Both the position numbers and the translations under genes were made by a program. From NCBI RefSeq assembly GCF_051014685.1, contig NW_027478517.1:992001-1056000 (forward strand): DNA of 64,000 nt, written 5' to 3'. The stretch comes from Ptiloglossa arizonensis (taxonomy: Eukaryota > Arthropoda > Insecta > Hymenoptera > Colletidae). This document shows, piece by piece, positions 11,101 to 22,975 of the stretch; the stretch's first letter is position 1; the number at the start of each line of letters is the position of its first letter. The notes under the pieces are model-generated. The model did no database searches. It was not told the DNA's origin and saw nothing but the letters and a program-made list of their open reading frames with translations.

Positions 11101-13240
11101 TAGGAATTTTTGGGTTAGGTCAATCCGTTCGCGAGATATGGGTGTTTGAAGCTAAGAAATGCTTGAGAAGACAACAAATTTTTCCCACTTCTGCTGCTCC
11201 AAACGCCTAACCAGAATGGCCTAGGGATAAAATACGCATATCGTTGTAATCGGGCGAGTTTCTGCTTTCAGACGCAACAGGAATATGTGGGTTTGGTCAA
11301 TCCGTTCGCGAGATATGGGGCTTTGAAGCTAAGAAATGGTTGACAAGACAACAAATTTTTTGCACTTCTGCTGCTCCAGTCGCTTAACCAGAATGGCCTA
11401 GGGGGAAAATACACATAGCGTTGTAATCGGGCTAGTTTCTACTTTCAGACGCAGCAGGAATTTTTGGGTTTGGTCAATCCGTTCGCGAGAAATGGGACTT
11501 TGAAGCTAAGAAATGGTTGACAGGACAACAAATTTTTCGCAATTCTGCTGCTCCAAACGCTTAACCAGAACGGCATTGGGAAAAAATAGACATACCGTTG
11601 TAATCGGGCGAGTTTCTACTTTCAGATGCAATAGGAACTTTTGGGTTTGGTCAATCCGTTCGCGAGATATGTGAGTTTCAAGCTAAGAAATGGTTGACAA
11701 GACAACAAATTTTTCGCAATTCTGCTGCTCCAAACGCTTAACCAGGACGGCATAGGGAAAAAATACACATACCGTTGTCACCGGACGAGTTTCTACTTTC
11801 AGACGCAATAGGAATTTTTGGGTTAGGTATATCCGTTCGCGAGATATGGGAGTTTGAAGCTAAGAAATGTTTGAGAAGGCAACAAATTTTTCGCACTTCT
11901 GCTGCCACAATCGCTTAACCAGATTGGCCTAGGGAAAAAATACATATACCGTTGTAATCGGGCGTGTTTCTACTTTCAGATGCAATAGGAATTTTTGGGT
12001 TAGGTCAATCCGTTCGCGAGATATGGGACTTTGAAGCTAAGAAACGGTTGAGAAGACAACAAATTTTTCGCAATTCTGCTGTTCCAATCGCTTAACCAGA
12101 ATGATGTAGGGGAAAAATACACATACCGTTGTAATCGGGCTAGTTTCTACTTTCAGACGCAGCAGGAATTTTTGGGTTTAGTCAATCCGTTCGCGAGATA
12201 TGTGAGTTTGAAGCTAAGAAATGGTTGACAAGACAACAAATCTTTCGCAATTCTGCTGCTCCAAACGCTTAACCAGAACGGCATAGGGAAAAAATAAACA
12301 TACCGTTGTCACCGGACGAGTTTCTACTTTCAGACGCAATAGGAATTTTTCGGTTAGGTCAATCCGTTCGCGAGATATGGGACTTTGAAGCTAAGATATG
12401 GTTGAGAAGACAACAAATTTTTCGCACTTTTGCTGCTCCAAACGCTTAACCAGAACGGCATAGGGAGAAAATACACATACCGTTGTAATCGGGCGAGTTT
12501 CTACATGCAGATGCAATAGGAATTTTTGGGTTAGGTCAATCCGTTCGCGAGATATGGCAGTTTGAAGCTAAGAAATGGTTGAGAAGGTAACAAATTTTTC
12601 GCACCTCTGCTGGTCCAAGCGCTAGCCAGAATGGCCTAGGGATAAAATACACATACCGTTGTAACCGGACGAGTTTCTACTTTCAGACGCAATCGGAATT
12701 TTTGGGTTAGTTCAATCCGTTCGCGAGATATGGGAGTTTGAAGCTAAGAAATGGTTGAGAAGGCAACAAATTTTTCGCACTTCTGCTGCTCCAATCGCTT
12801 AACCAGATTGGCCTAGGGAAAAAATACACATACCGTTGTAATCGGGCGAGTTTCTACTTTCAGACGCAGCAGGAATTTTTGGGATTGGTCAATCCGTTCG
12901 CGAGATATGTGAGTTTGAAGCTAAGAAATAGTTGAGAAGACAACAAGTTTTTCGCACTCCTGCTGCTCCAAACGCTTAACCAGAATGGCCTAGGGGAAAA
13001 ATACACATACCGTTGTAGTCGGGCGAGTTTCTACATTCAGATGCAATAGGAATTTTTGGGATAGGTCAATTCGTTCGCGAGATATGGGAGTTTGAAGCTA
13101 AGAAATGGTTGAGAAGGTAACAAATTTTTCGCACCTCTGCTGGTCCAAGCGCTAGCCAGAATGGCCTAGGGATAAAATACACATACCGTTGTAAACGGAC
13201 GAGTTTCTACTTTCAGACGCAATCGAAATTTTTGGGTTAG
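8095..13240. repeat. 5,132-bp tandem duplication, copy B
   Basis: Second copy of 2963-8108. The left junction lies within 8095-8108, where a monomer with GCAATCGAAATTTTTGGG runs into GGTTAGGTCAATCC. The right edge is at 13241, where T replaces G (GGTTAGTTC against GGTTAGGTC). This is the pattern expected of a crossover between misaligned monomers, with the exchange placed in the ATTTTTGGGTTAG segment. Confidence 0.9.
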
Positions 13241-13840
13241 TTCAATCCGTTCGCGAGATATGGGAGTTTGAAGCTAAGAAATGGTTGAGAAGGCAACAAA
13301 TTTTTCGCACTTCTGCTGCTCCAATCGCTTAACCAGGTTGGCCTAGGGAAAAAATACACATACCGTTGTAATCGGGCGAGTTTCTACTTTCAGACACAGC
13401 AGGAATTTTTGGGATTGGTCAATCCGTTCGCGAGATATGTGAGTTTGAAGCTAAGAAATAGTTGAGAAGACAACAAGTTTTTCGCACTCCTGCTGCACCA
13501 AACGCTTAACCAGAATGTCCTAGGGGAAAAATACACATACCGTTGCAATCGGGCTAGTTTCTACTTTCAGATGCAATAGGAATTTTCGGGATAGGTCTAT
13601 CTCTTCGCGAGATATGGGAGTTTGAAGCTAAGAAATGGTTGAGAAGACAACAAATTTTTCGCAATTCTGCTGTTCCAATCGCTTAACCAGAATGGCCTAG
13701 GGAAAAAATACACACATCGTTGTACCCGGACGAGTTTCTACTTTCAGACGCAATAGGAATTTTTGGGTTTGGTCAATCCGTTCGCGAGATATGGGAGTTT
13801 GAAACTAAGAAATGTTTGAGAAGGCAACAAATTTTTCGCA
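13241..13840. repeat. Satellite linking zones II and III
   Basis: About 3.4 monomers that resemble 5.4-5.8 kb at first (TTAGTTCAATCC, then GACACAGCAGG, then TGTCCTAGG and GGATAGGTCTATCTC) and then monomers with CACACATCGTTGTA as in zone III. No other feature was seen. Confidence 0.75.
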
Positions 13841-16640
13841 CTCCTGCTGCTCCAAACGCTTAACCAGAATGGCATAGGGGAAAAATACACATACCGTTGT
13901 AGTCGGGCGAGTTTCTATATTCAGATCCAATAGGAATTTTTGGGATAGGTCAATTCGTTCGCGAGATATGGGAGTTTGAAGCTAAGAAATGGTTGAGAAG
14001 GTAACAAATTTTTCGCACCTCTGCTGGTCCAAGCGCTAGCCAGAATGGCCTAGGGATAAAATACACATACCGTTGTAAATGGACGAGTTTCTACTTTCAG
14101 ACGCAATCGAAATTTTTGGGTTAGTTCAATCCGTTCGCGAGATATGGGAGTTTGAAGCTAAGAAATGGTTGAGAAGGCAACAAATTTTTCGCACTTCTGC
14201 TGCTCCAATCGCTTAACCAGGTTGGCCTAGGGAAAAAATACACATACCGTTGTAATCGGGCGAGTTTCTACTTTCAGACGCAGCAGGAATTTTTGGGATT
14301 GGTCAATCCGTTCGCGAGATATGTGAGTTTGAAGCTAAGAAATAGTTGAGAAGACAACAAGTTTTTCGCACTCCTGCTGCACCAAACGCTTAACCAGAAT
14401 GTCCTAGGGGAAAAATACACATACCGTTGCAATCGGGTTAGTTTCTACTTTCAGATGCAATAGGAATTTTCGGGATAGGTCTATCTCTTCGCGAGATATG
14501 GGAGTTTGAAGCTAAGAAATGGTTGAGAAGACAACAAATTTTTCGCAATTCTGCTGTTCCAAACGCTTAACCAGAATGGCCTAGGGAAAAAATACACACA
14601 TCGTTGTAACCGGACGAGTTTCTACTTTCAGACGCAATAGGAATTTTTGGGTTTGGTCAATCCGTTCGCGAGATATGGGAGTTTGAAACTAAGAAATGTT
14701 TGAGAAGGCAACAAATTTTTCGCACTTCTGCTGCTCCAAACGCGTAACCAGAATGGCCTAGGGGAAAAATACACATACCGTTGTAGTCGGGCGAGTTTCT
14801 ACATTCAGATGCAATAGGAATTTTTGGGTTAGGTCAATCCGTTCGCGAGATATGGGAGTTTGAAGCTAAGAAATGGTTGAGAAGGCAACAAATTTTTCGC
14901 ATTTGTGCTGCTCCAATCGCTTAACCAGATTGGCCTAGGGAAAAAATACACATACCGTTGTAATCGGGCGAGTTTCTACTTTCAGACGCAGCAGGAATTT
15001 TTGGGATTGGTCAATCCGTTCGCGAGATATGTGAGCTTGAAGCTAAGAAATAGTTGAGAAGACAACAAGTTTTTCGCACTCCTGCTGCTCCAAACGCTTA
15101 ACCAGAATGGCATAGGGGAAAAATACACATACCGTTGTAGTCGGGCGAGTTTCTATATTCAGATCCAATAGGAATTTTTGGGATAGGTCAATTCATTCGC
15201 GAGATATGGGAGTTTGAAGCTAAGAAATGGTTGAGAAGGTAACAAATTTTTCGCACCTCTGCTGGTCCAAGCGCTAGCCAGAATGGCCTAGGGATAAAAT
15301 ACACATACCGTTGTAAACGGACGAGTTTCTACTTTCAGACGCAATCGAAATTTTTGGGTTAGTTCAATCCGTTCGCGAGATATGGGAGTTTGAAGCTAAG
15401 AAATGGTTGAGAAGGCAACAAATTTTTCGCACTTCTGCTGCTCCAATCGCTTAACCAGGTTGGCCTAGGGAAAAAATACACATACCGTTGTAATCGGGCG
15501 AGTTTCTACTTTCAGACGCAGCAGGAATTTTTGGGATTGGTCAATCCGTTCGCGAGATATGTGAGTTTGAAGCTAAGAAATAGTTGAGAAGACAACAAGT
15601 TTTTCGCACTCCTGCTGCACCAAACGCTTAACCAGAATGTCCTAGGGGAAAAATACACATACCGTTGCAATCGGGTTAGTTTCTACTTTCAGATGCAATA
15701 GGAATTTTCGGGATAGGTCTATCTCTTCGCGAGATATGGGAGTTTGAAGCTAAGAAATGGTTGAGAAGACAACAAATTTTTCGCAATTCTGCTGTTCCAA
15801 ACGCTTAACCAGAATGGCCTAGGGAAAAAATACACACATCGTTGTAACCGGACGAGTTTCTACTTTCAGACGCAATAGGAATTTTTGGGTTTGGTCAATC
15901 CGTTCGCGAGATATGGGAGTTTGAAACTAAGAAATGTTTGAGAAGGCAACAAATTTTTCGCACTTCTGCTGCTCCAAACGCGTAACCAGAATGGCCTAGG
16001 GGAAAAATACACATACCGTTGTAGTCGGGCGAGTTTCTACATTCAGATGCAATAGGAATTTTTGGGTTAGGTCAATCCGTTCGCGAGATATGGGAGTTTG
16101 AAGCTAAGAAATGGTTGAGAAGGCAACAAATTTTTCGCATTTGTGCTGCTCCAATCGCTTAACCAGATTGGCCTAGGGAAAAAATACACATACCGTTGTA
16201 ATCGGGCGAGTTTCTACTTTCAGACGCAGCAGGAATTTTTGGGATTGGTCAATCCGTTCGCGAGATATGTGAGCTTGAAGCTAAGAAATAGTTGAGAAGA
16301 CAACAAGTTTTTCGCACTCCTGCTGCTCCAAACGCTTAACCAGAATGGCATAGGGGAAAAATACACATACCGTTGTAGTCGGGCGAGTTTCTATATTCAG
16401 ATCCAATAGGAATTTTTGGGATAGGTCAATTCGTTCGCGAGATATGGGAGTTTGAAGCTAAGAAATGGTTGAGAAGGTAACAAATTTTTCGCACCTCTGC
16501 TGGTCCAAGCGCTAGCCAGAATGGCCTAGGGATAAAATACACATACCGTTGTAAACGGACGAGTTTCTACTTTCAGACGCAATCGAAATTTTTGGGTTAG
16601 TTCAATACGTTCGCGAGATATGGGAGTTTGAAGCTAAGAA
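13840..16640. repeat. 1,238-bp seven-monomer higher-order repeat
   Basis: The diagnostic string TTCTATATTCAGATCC occurs at 13913, 15151 and 16389, an exact spacing of 1,238 bp (seven monomers, net -1 from one 176-bp unit). Two full copies, about 13840-15077 and 15078-16315, are followed by a partial third that leaves the pattern near 16608-16650. A further copy of the same string occurs at 17096 after only 707 bp (four monomers), so the next unit is truncated. This is the most regular classical higher-order repeat in the left half. Confidence 0.87.
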
Positions 16641-19600
16641 ATGGTTGAGAAGACAACAAATTTTTCGCAATTCTGCTGTTCCAAACGCTTAACCAGAATG
16701 GCCTAGGGAAAAAATACACACATCGTTGTAACCAGACGAGTTTCTACTTTCAGACGCAATAGGAATTTTTGGGTTTCGTCAATCCGTTCGCGAGATATGG
16801 GAGTTTGAAACTAAGAAATGTTTGAGAAGGCAACAAATTTTTCGCACTTCTGCTGCTCCAAACGCGTAACCAGAATGGCCTAGGGGAAAAATACACATAT
16901 CGTTGTAACCGGACGAGTTTCTACTTTCAGACGCAATAGGAATTTTTGGGATTGGTCAATCCGTTCGCGAGATATGTGAGCTTGAAGCTAAGAAATAGTT
17001 GAGAAGACAATAAGTTTTTCGCACTCCTGCTGCTCCAAACGCTTAACCAGAATGGCATAGGGGAAAAATACACATACCGTTGTAGTCGGGCGAGTTTCTA
17101 TATTCAGATCCAATAGGAATTTTTGGGATAGGTCAATTCGTTCGCGAGATATGGGAGTTTGAAGCTAAGAAATGGTTGAGAATGTAACAAATTTTTCGCA
17201 CCTCTGCTGGTCCAAGCGCTAGCCAGAATGGCCTAGGGATAAAATACACATACCGTTGTAAACGGACGAGTTTCTACTTTCAGACGCAATCGAAATTTTT
17301 GGGTTAGTTCAATACGTTCGCGAGATATGGGAGTTTGAAGCTAAGAAATGGTTGAGAAGGCAACAAATTTTTCGCACTTCTGCTGCTCCAATCGCTTAAC
17401 CAGGTTGGCCTAGGGAAAAAATACACATACCGTTGTAATCGGGCGAGTTTCTACTTTCAGACGCAGCAGGAATTTTTGGGATTGGTCAATCCGTTCGCGA
17501 GATATGTGAGTTTGAAACTAAGAAATAGTTGAGAAGACAACAAGTTTTTCGCACTCCTGCTGCACCAAACGCTTAACCAGAATGGCCTAGGGGAAAATAC
17601 ACATACCGTTGCAATCGGGCTAGTTTCTACTTTCAGATGCAATAGGAATTTTCGGGATAGGTCTATCTGTTCGCGAGATATGGGAGTTTGAAGCTAAGAA
17701 ATGGTTGAGAAGACAACAAATTTTTCGCAATTCTGCTGTTCCAAACGCTTAACCAGAATGGCCTAGGGAAAAAATACACACATCGTTGTAACCGGACGAG
17801 TTTCTACTTTCAGACGCAATAGGAATTTTTGGGTTTGGTCAATCCGTTCGCGAGATATGGGAGTTTGAAACTAAGAAATGTTTGAGAAGGCAACAAATTT
17901 TTCGCACTTCTGCTGCTCCAAACGCGTAACCAGAATGGCCTAGGGGAAAAATACACATACCGTTGTAGTCGGGCGAGTTTCTACATTCAGATGCAATAGG
18001 AATTTTTGGGTTAGGTCAATCCGTTCGCGAGATATGGGAGTTTGAAGCTAAGAAATGGTTGAGAAGGTAACAAATTTTTCGCACCTCTGCTGGTCCAAGC
18101 GCTAGCCAGAATGGCCTAGGGATAAAATACACATACCGTTGTAACCGGACGAGTTTCTACTTTCAGACGCAATCGGAATTTTTGGGTTAGTTCAATCCGT
18201 TCGCGAGATATGGGAGTTTGAAGCTAAGAAATGGTTGAGAAGGCAACAAATTTTTCGCATTTGTGCTGCTCCAATCGCTTAACCAGATTGGCCTAGGGAA
18301 AAAATACACATACCGTTGTAATCGGGCGAGTTCCTACTTTCAGACGCAGCAGGAATTTTTGGGATTGGTCAATCCGTTCGCGAGATATGTGAGCTTGAAG
18401 CTAAGAAATAGTTGAGAAGACAACAAGTTTTTCGCACTCCTGCTGCTCCAAACGCTTAACCAGAATGGCATAGGGGAAAAATACACATACCGTTGTAGTC
18501 GGGCGAGTTTCTAAATTCAGATGCAATAGGAATTTTTGGGATAGGTCAATTCGTTCGCGAGATATGGGAGTTTGAAGCTAAGAAATGGTTGAGAAGGTAA
18601 CAAATTTTTCGCACCTCTGCTGGTCCAAGCGCTAGCCAGAATGGCCTAGGGATAAAATACACATACAGTTGTAAACGGACGAGTTTCTACTTTCAGACGC
18701 AATCGGAATTTTTGGGTTAGTTCAATCCGTTCGCGAGATATAGGAGTTTGAAGCTAAGAAATGGTTGAGAAGGCAACAAATTTTTCGCTCTTCTGCTGCT
18801 CCAATCGCTTAACCAGGTTGGCCTAGGGAAAAAATTTACATACTGTTGTAATCGGGCGAGTTTCTACTTTGAGACGCAGCAGGAATTTTTGGGATTCGTC
18901 AATCCGTTCGCGAGATATGTGAGTTTGAATCTAAGAAATAGTTGAGAAGACAATAAGTTTTTCGCACTCCTGCTGCTCCAAACGCTTAACCAGAATGGCC
19001 CAGGGGAAAAATACACATACCCTTGCAATCGGGCTAGTTTCTACTTTCAGATGCAATAGGAATTTTCGGGATAGGTCTATCTGTTCGCGAGATATGGGAG
19101 TTTGAAGCTAAGAAATGGTTGAGAAGACAACAAATTTTTCGCAATTCTGCTGTTCCAAACGCTTAACCAGAATGGCCTAGGGAAAAAATACACATACCGT
19201 TGTAATCGAGCGAGTTTCTACTTTCAGATGCAATAGGAATTTTTGGGTTTGTTCAATCCGTTCGCGAGATATGGGAGTTTGAAGCTAAGAAATGGTTGAG
19301 AATGCTACACATTTTTCGCACTTCTGCTGCTCCAAACGCTTAACCAGAATGTCCTATGGAAAAAATACACATACTGTTGTAATCGGGCTAGTTTCTACTT
19401 TCAGACGCAGCAGGACTTTTTGGGTTAGGTCAATCCGTTCGCGAAATATGGGAGTTTGAAGCTAAGAAATAGTTGAGAGGACAACAAATTTATCGCACTT
19501 CTCCTGCTCCAAACGCTTAACCAGAGTGGCCTAGGGGAAAAATACACATAACGTTGTAATCGGGCGAGTTTCTACTTTCAGATGCAATAGGAATTTTTGG

Positions 19601-22104
19601 GTTAGGTCAATCCGTTCGCGAGATATGGGAGTTTGAAGCTAAGAAATGCTTGAGAAGACAACAAATTTTTCCCACTTCTGCTGCTCCAAACCCTTAACCA
19701 GAATGGCCTACGGATAAAATACGCATATCGTTGTAATCGGGCGAGTTTCTGCTTTCAGACGCAACAGGAATATGAGGGTTTGGTCAGTCCGTTCGCGAGA
19801 TATGGGGCTTTGAAGCTAAGAAATGGTTGACAAGACAACAAATTTTTTGCACTTCTGCTGCTCCAGTCGCTTAAACAGAATGGCCTAGGGGAAAAATACA
19901 CATACCGTTGTAATCGGGCGAGTTTCTACTTTCAGACGCAGCAGGAATTTTTGGGTTTGGACAATCCGTTCGCGAGATATGGGAGTTTGAAGCTAAGAAA
20001 TGGTTGACAAGACAACAAATTTTTTGCACTTCTGCTGCTCCAGTCGCTTAACCAGAATGGCGTAGGGGAAAAATACACATACCGTAGTAATCGGGCTAGT
20101 TTCTACTTTCAGACGCAGTAGGAATTTTTGGGTTTGGTCAATCCGTTCGCGAGAAATGGGACTTTGAAGCTAAGAAATGGTTGACAGGACAACAAATTTT
20201 TCGCAATTCTGCTGCTCCAAACGCTTAACCAGAACGGCATTGGGAAAAAATACACATACCGTTGTAATCGGGCGAGTTTCTACTTTCAGATGCAATAGGA
20301 ACTTTTGGGTTTGTTCAATCCGTTCGCGAGATATGGGAGTTTGAAGCTAAGAAATGGTTGAGAAGGTATTAAATTTTTCGCACTTCTGCTGGTCCAAAAG
20401 ATTAACCAGAATGGCCTAGGGAAAAAATACACATATCGTTGTAACCGGACGAGTTTCTACTTTCAGACGCAATAGGAATTTTTGGGTTTGGTCAATCCGT
20501 TCGCGAGATATGGGAGTTTGAAGCTAAGAAATGGTTGAGAAGACAACAAATTTTTCGCACTTCTGCTGCTCCAAACGCTTAACTAGAATGGCCTAGGGAA
20601 AAAATACACATACCATTGTAATCGGGCGAGTTTCTACTTTCAGATGCAATAGGAACTTTTGGGTTTGTTCAATCCGTTCGCGAGATATGGGAGTTTGAAG
20701 CTAAGAAATGGTTGAGAAGGTATTAAATTTTTCGCACTTCTGCTGGTCCAAAAGATTAACCAGAATGGCCTAGGGAAAAAATACACATATCGTTGTAACC
20801 GGACGAGTTTCTACTTTCAGACGCAATAGGAATTTTTGGGTTTGGTCAATCCGTTCGCGAGATATGGGAGTTTGAAACTAAGAAATGTTTGGAAAGGCAA
20901 AAAATTTTTCGCACTTCTGCTGCTCCAAACGCTTAACCAGAATGGCCTAGGGGAAAAATACACACACCGTTGTAGTCGGGCGAGTTTCTATATTCAGATG
21001 CAATAGGAATTTTTGGGTTAGGTCAATCCGTTCGCGAGATATGGGAGTTTGAAGCTAAGAAATGGTTGAGAAGGTAACAAATTTTTCGCACCTCTGCTGG
21101 TCCAAGCGCTAGCCAGAATGGTCTAGGGATAAAATACACATACCGTTGTAACCGGACGAGTTTCTACTTTCAGACGCAATCGGAATTTTTGGGTTAGTTC
21201 AATCCGTTCGCGAGATATGGGAGTCTGAAGCTAAGAAATGGTTGAGAACGCAACAAATTTTTCGCAATTCTGCTGCTCCAATCGCTTAACCAGGTTGGCC
21301 TAGGGAAAAAATACACATACCGTTGTAATCGGGCGAGCTTCTACTTTCAGACGCAGCAGGAATTTTTGGGATTGGTCAATCCGTTCGCGAGATATGTGAG
21401 TTTGAAGCTAAGAAATAGTTGAGAAGACAACAAGTTTTTCGCACTCCTGCTGCTCCAAACGCTTAACCAGAATGGCCTAGGGGAAAAATACACATACCGT
21501 TGTAATCGGGCGCGTTTCTATTTTCAGATGCAATAGGAATTTTTGGGTTAGGTCAATCCGTTCGCGAGATATGGGAGTTTGAAGCTAAGAAATGTTTGAG
21601 GAAGCAACAAATTTTTCGCACTTCTGCTGCTCCAATCGCTTAACCAGATTGGCCTAGGGAAAAAATGCCCATACCGTTATAATCGGGCGAGTTTCTGCTT
21701 TCAGACGCAGCAGGAATTTTTGGGTTAGGTCAATCCGTTCGCGAGATATGGCAGTTTGAAGATAAGAAATGTTTGAGAAGGTATCAAATTTTTCGCACTT
21801 CTGCTGGTACAAAAGCTTAACCATAATGTCCTAGGGAAAAAATACACATATCGTTGTAACCGGACGAGTTTCTACTTTCAGAAGCAATAGGAATTTTTGG
21901 GTGAGGTCAATCCGTTCGCGAGATATGGGAGTTTGAAGCTAAGAAATGTTTGAGGAAGCAACAAATTTTTCGCACTTCTGCTGCTCCAATCGCTTAACCA
22001 GATTGGCCTAGGGAAAAAATACACATACTGTTGTAATCGGGCTAGTTTCTACTTTCAGACGCAGCAGGACTTTTTGGGTTAGGTCAGTCCGTTCGCGAGA
22101 TATG
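16609..22104. repeat. 6,367-bp period duplication, copy 1
   Basis: This ~5.5 kb tract recurs at 22976-28471 with an offset of 6,367 bp. The left edge is AATACGTTCGCG here against TATCTGTTCGCG in copy 2. The right edge is ATATGTGAG against ATATGGGAG. I saw about half a dozen differences, for example GCGCTAGCC near 17217 against GAGCTAGCC, TTTGAGACGC near 18870 against TTTCAGACGC, and CATAACG near 19549 against CATACCG. Identity is therefore about 99.9 percent by eye. Confidence 0.87.
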
Positions 22105-22869
22105 TGAGTTTGAAGCTAAGAAATAGTTGAGAAGACAACAAGTTTTTCGCACTCCTGCTGCACCAAACGCTTAACCAGAATGTCCTAGGGGAAAAATACA
22201 CATACCGTTGCAATCGGGTTAGTTTCTACTTTCAGATGCAATAGGAATTTTCGGGATAGGTCTATCTCTTCGCGAGATATGGGAGTTTGAAGCTAAGAAA
22301 TGGTTGAGAAGACAACAAATTTTTCGCAATTCTGCTGTTCCAAACGCTTAACCAGAATGGCCTAGGGAAAAAATACACACATCGTTGTAACCGGACGAGT
22401 TTCTACTTTCAGACGCAATAGGAATTTTTGGGTTTGGTCAATCCGTTCGCGAGATATGGGAGTTTGAAACTAAGAAATGTTTGAGAAGGCAACAAATTTT
22501 TCGCACTTCTGCTGCTCCAAACGCGTAACCAGAATGGCCTAGGGGAAAAATACACATACCGTTGTAGTCGGGCGAGTTTCTACATTCAGATGCAATAGGA
22601 ATTTTTGGGTTAGGTCAATCCGTTCGCGAGATATGGGAGTTTGAAGCTAAGAAATGGTTGAGAAGGCAACAAATTTTTCGCATTTGTGCTGCTCCAATCG
22701 CTTAACCAGATTGGCCTAGGGAAAAAATACACATACCGTTGTAATCGGGCGAGTTTCTACTTTCAGACGCAGCAGGAATTTTTGGGATTGGTCAATCCGT
22801 TCGCGAGATATGTGAGCTTGAAGCTAAGAAATAGTTGAGAAGACAACAAGTTTTTCGCACTCCTGCTGC
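22088..22869. repeat. Block copied from zone III between the two 6.4-kb units
   Basis: These ~782 bp match 15545-16326 at an offset of 6,543 bp and not the 6,367 bp that holds on both sides. The tract contains CAATCGGGTTAG, CACACATCG, GCATTTGTGCTG and GTGAGCTTG in the same order as zone III. The right edge is CTGCACC here against CTGCTCC there. It is one block of the higher-order repeat lying between duplicated units, so the 6,367-bp event is not a simple two-breakpoint tandem duplication. Confidence 0.75.
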
Positions 22870-22975
22870 ACCAAACGCTTAACCAGAATGGCCTAGGGGA
22901 AAAATACACATACCGTTGCAATCGGGCTAGTTTCTACTTTCAGATGCAATAGGAATTTTCGGGATAGGTCTATCT

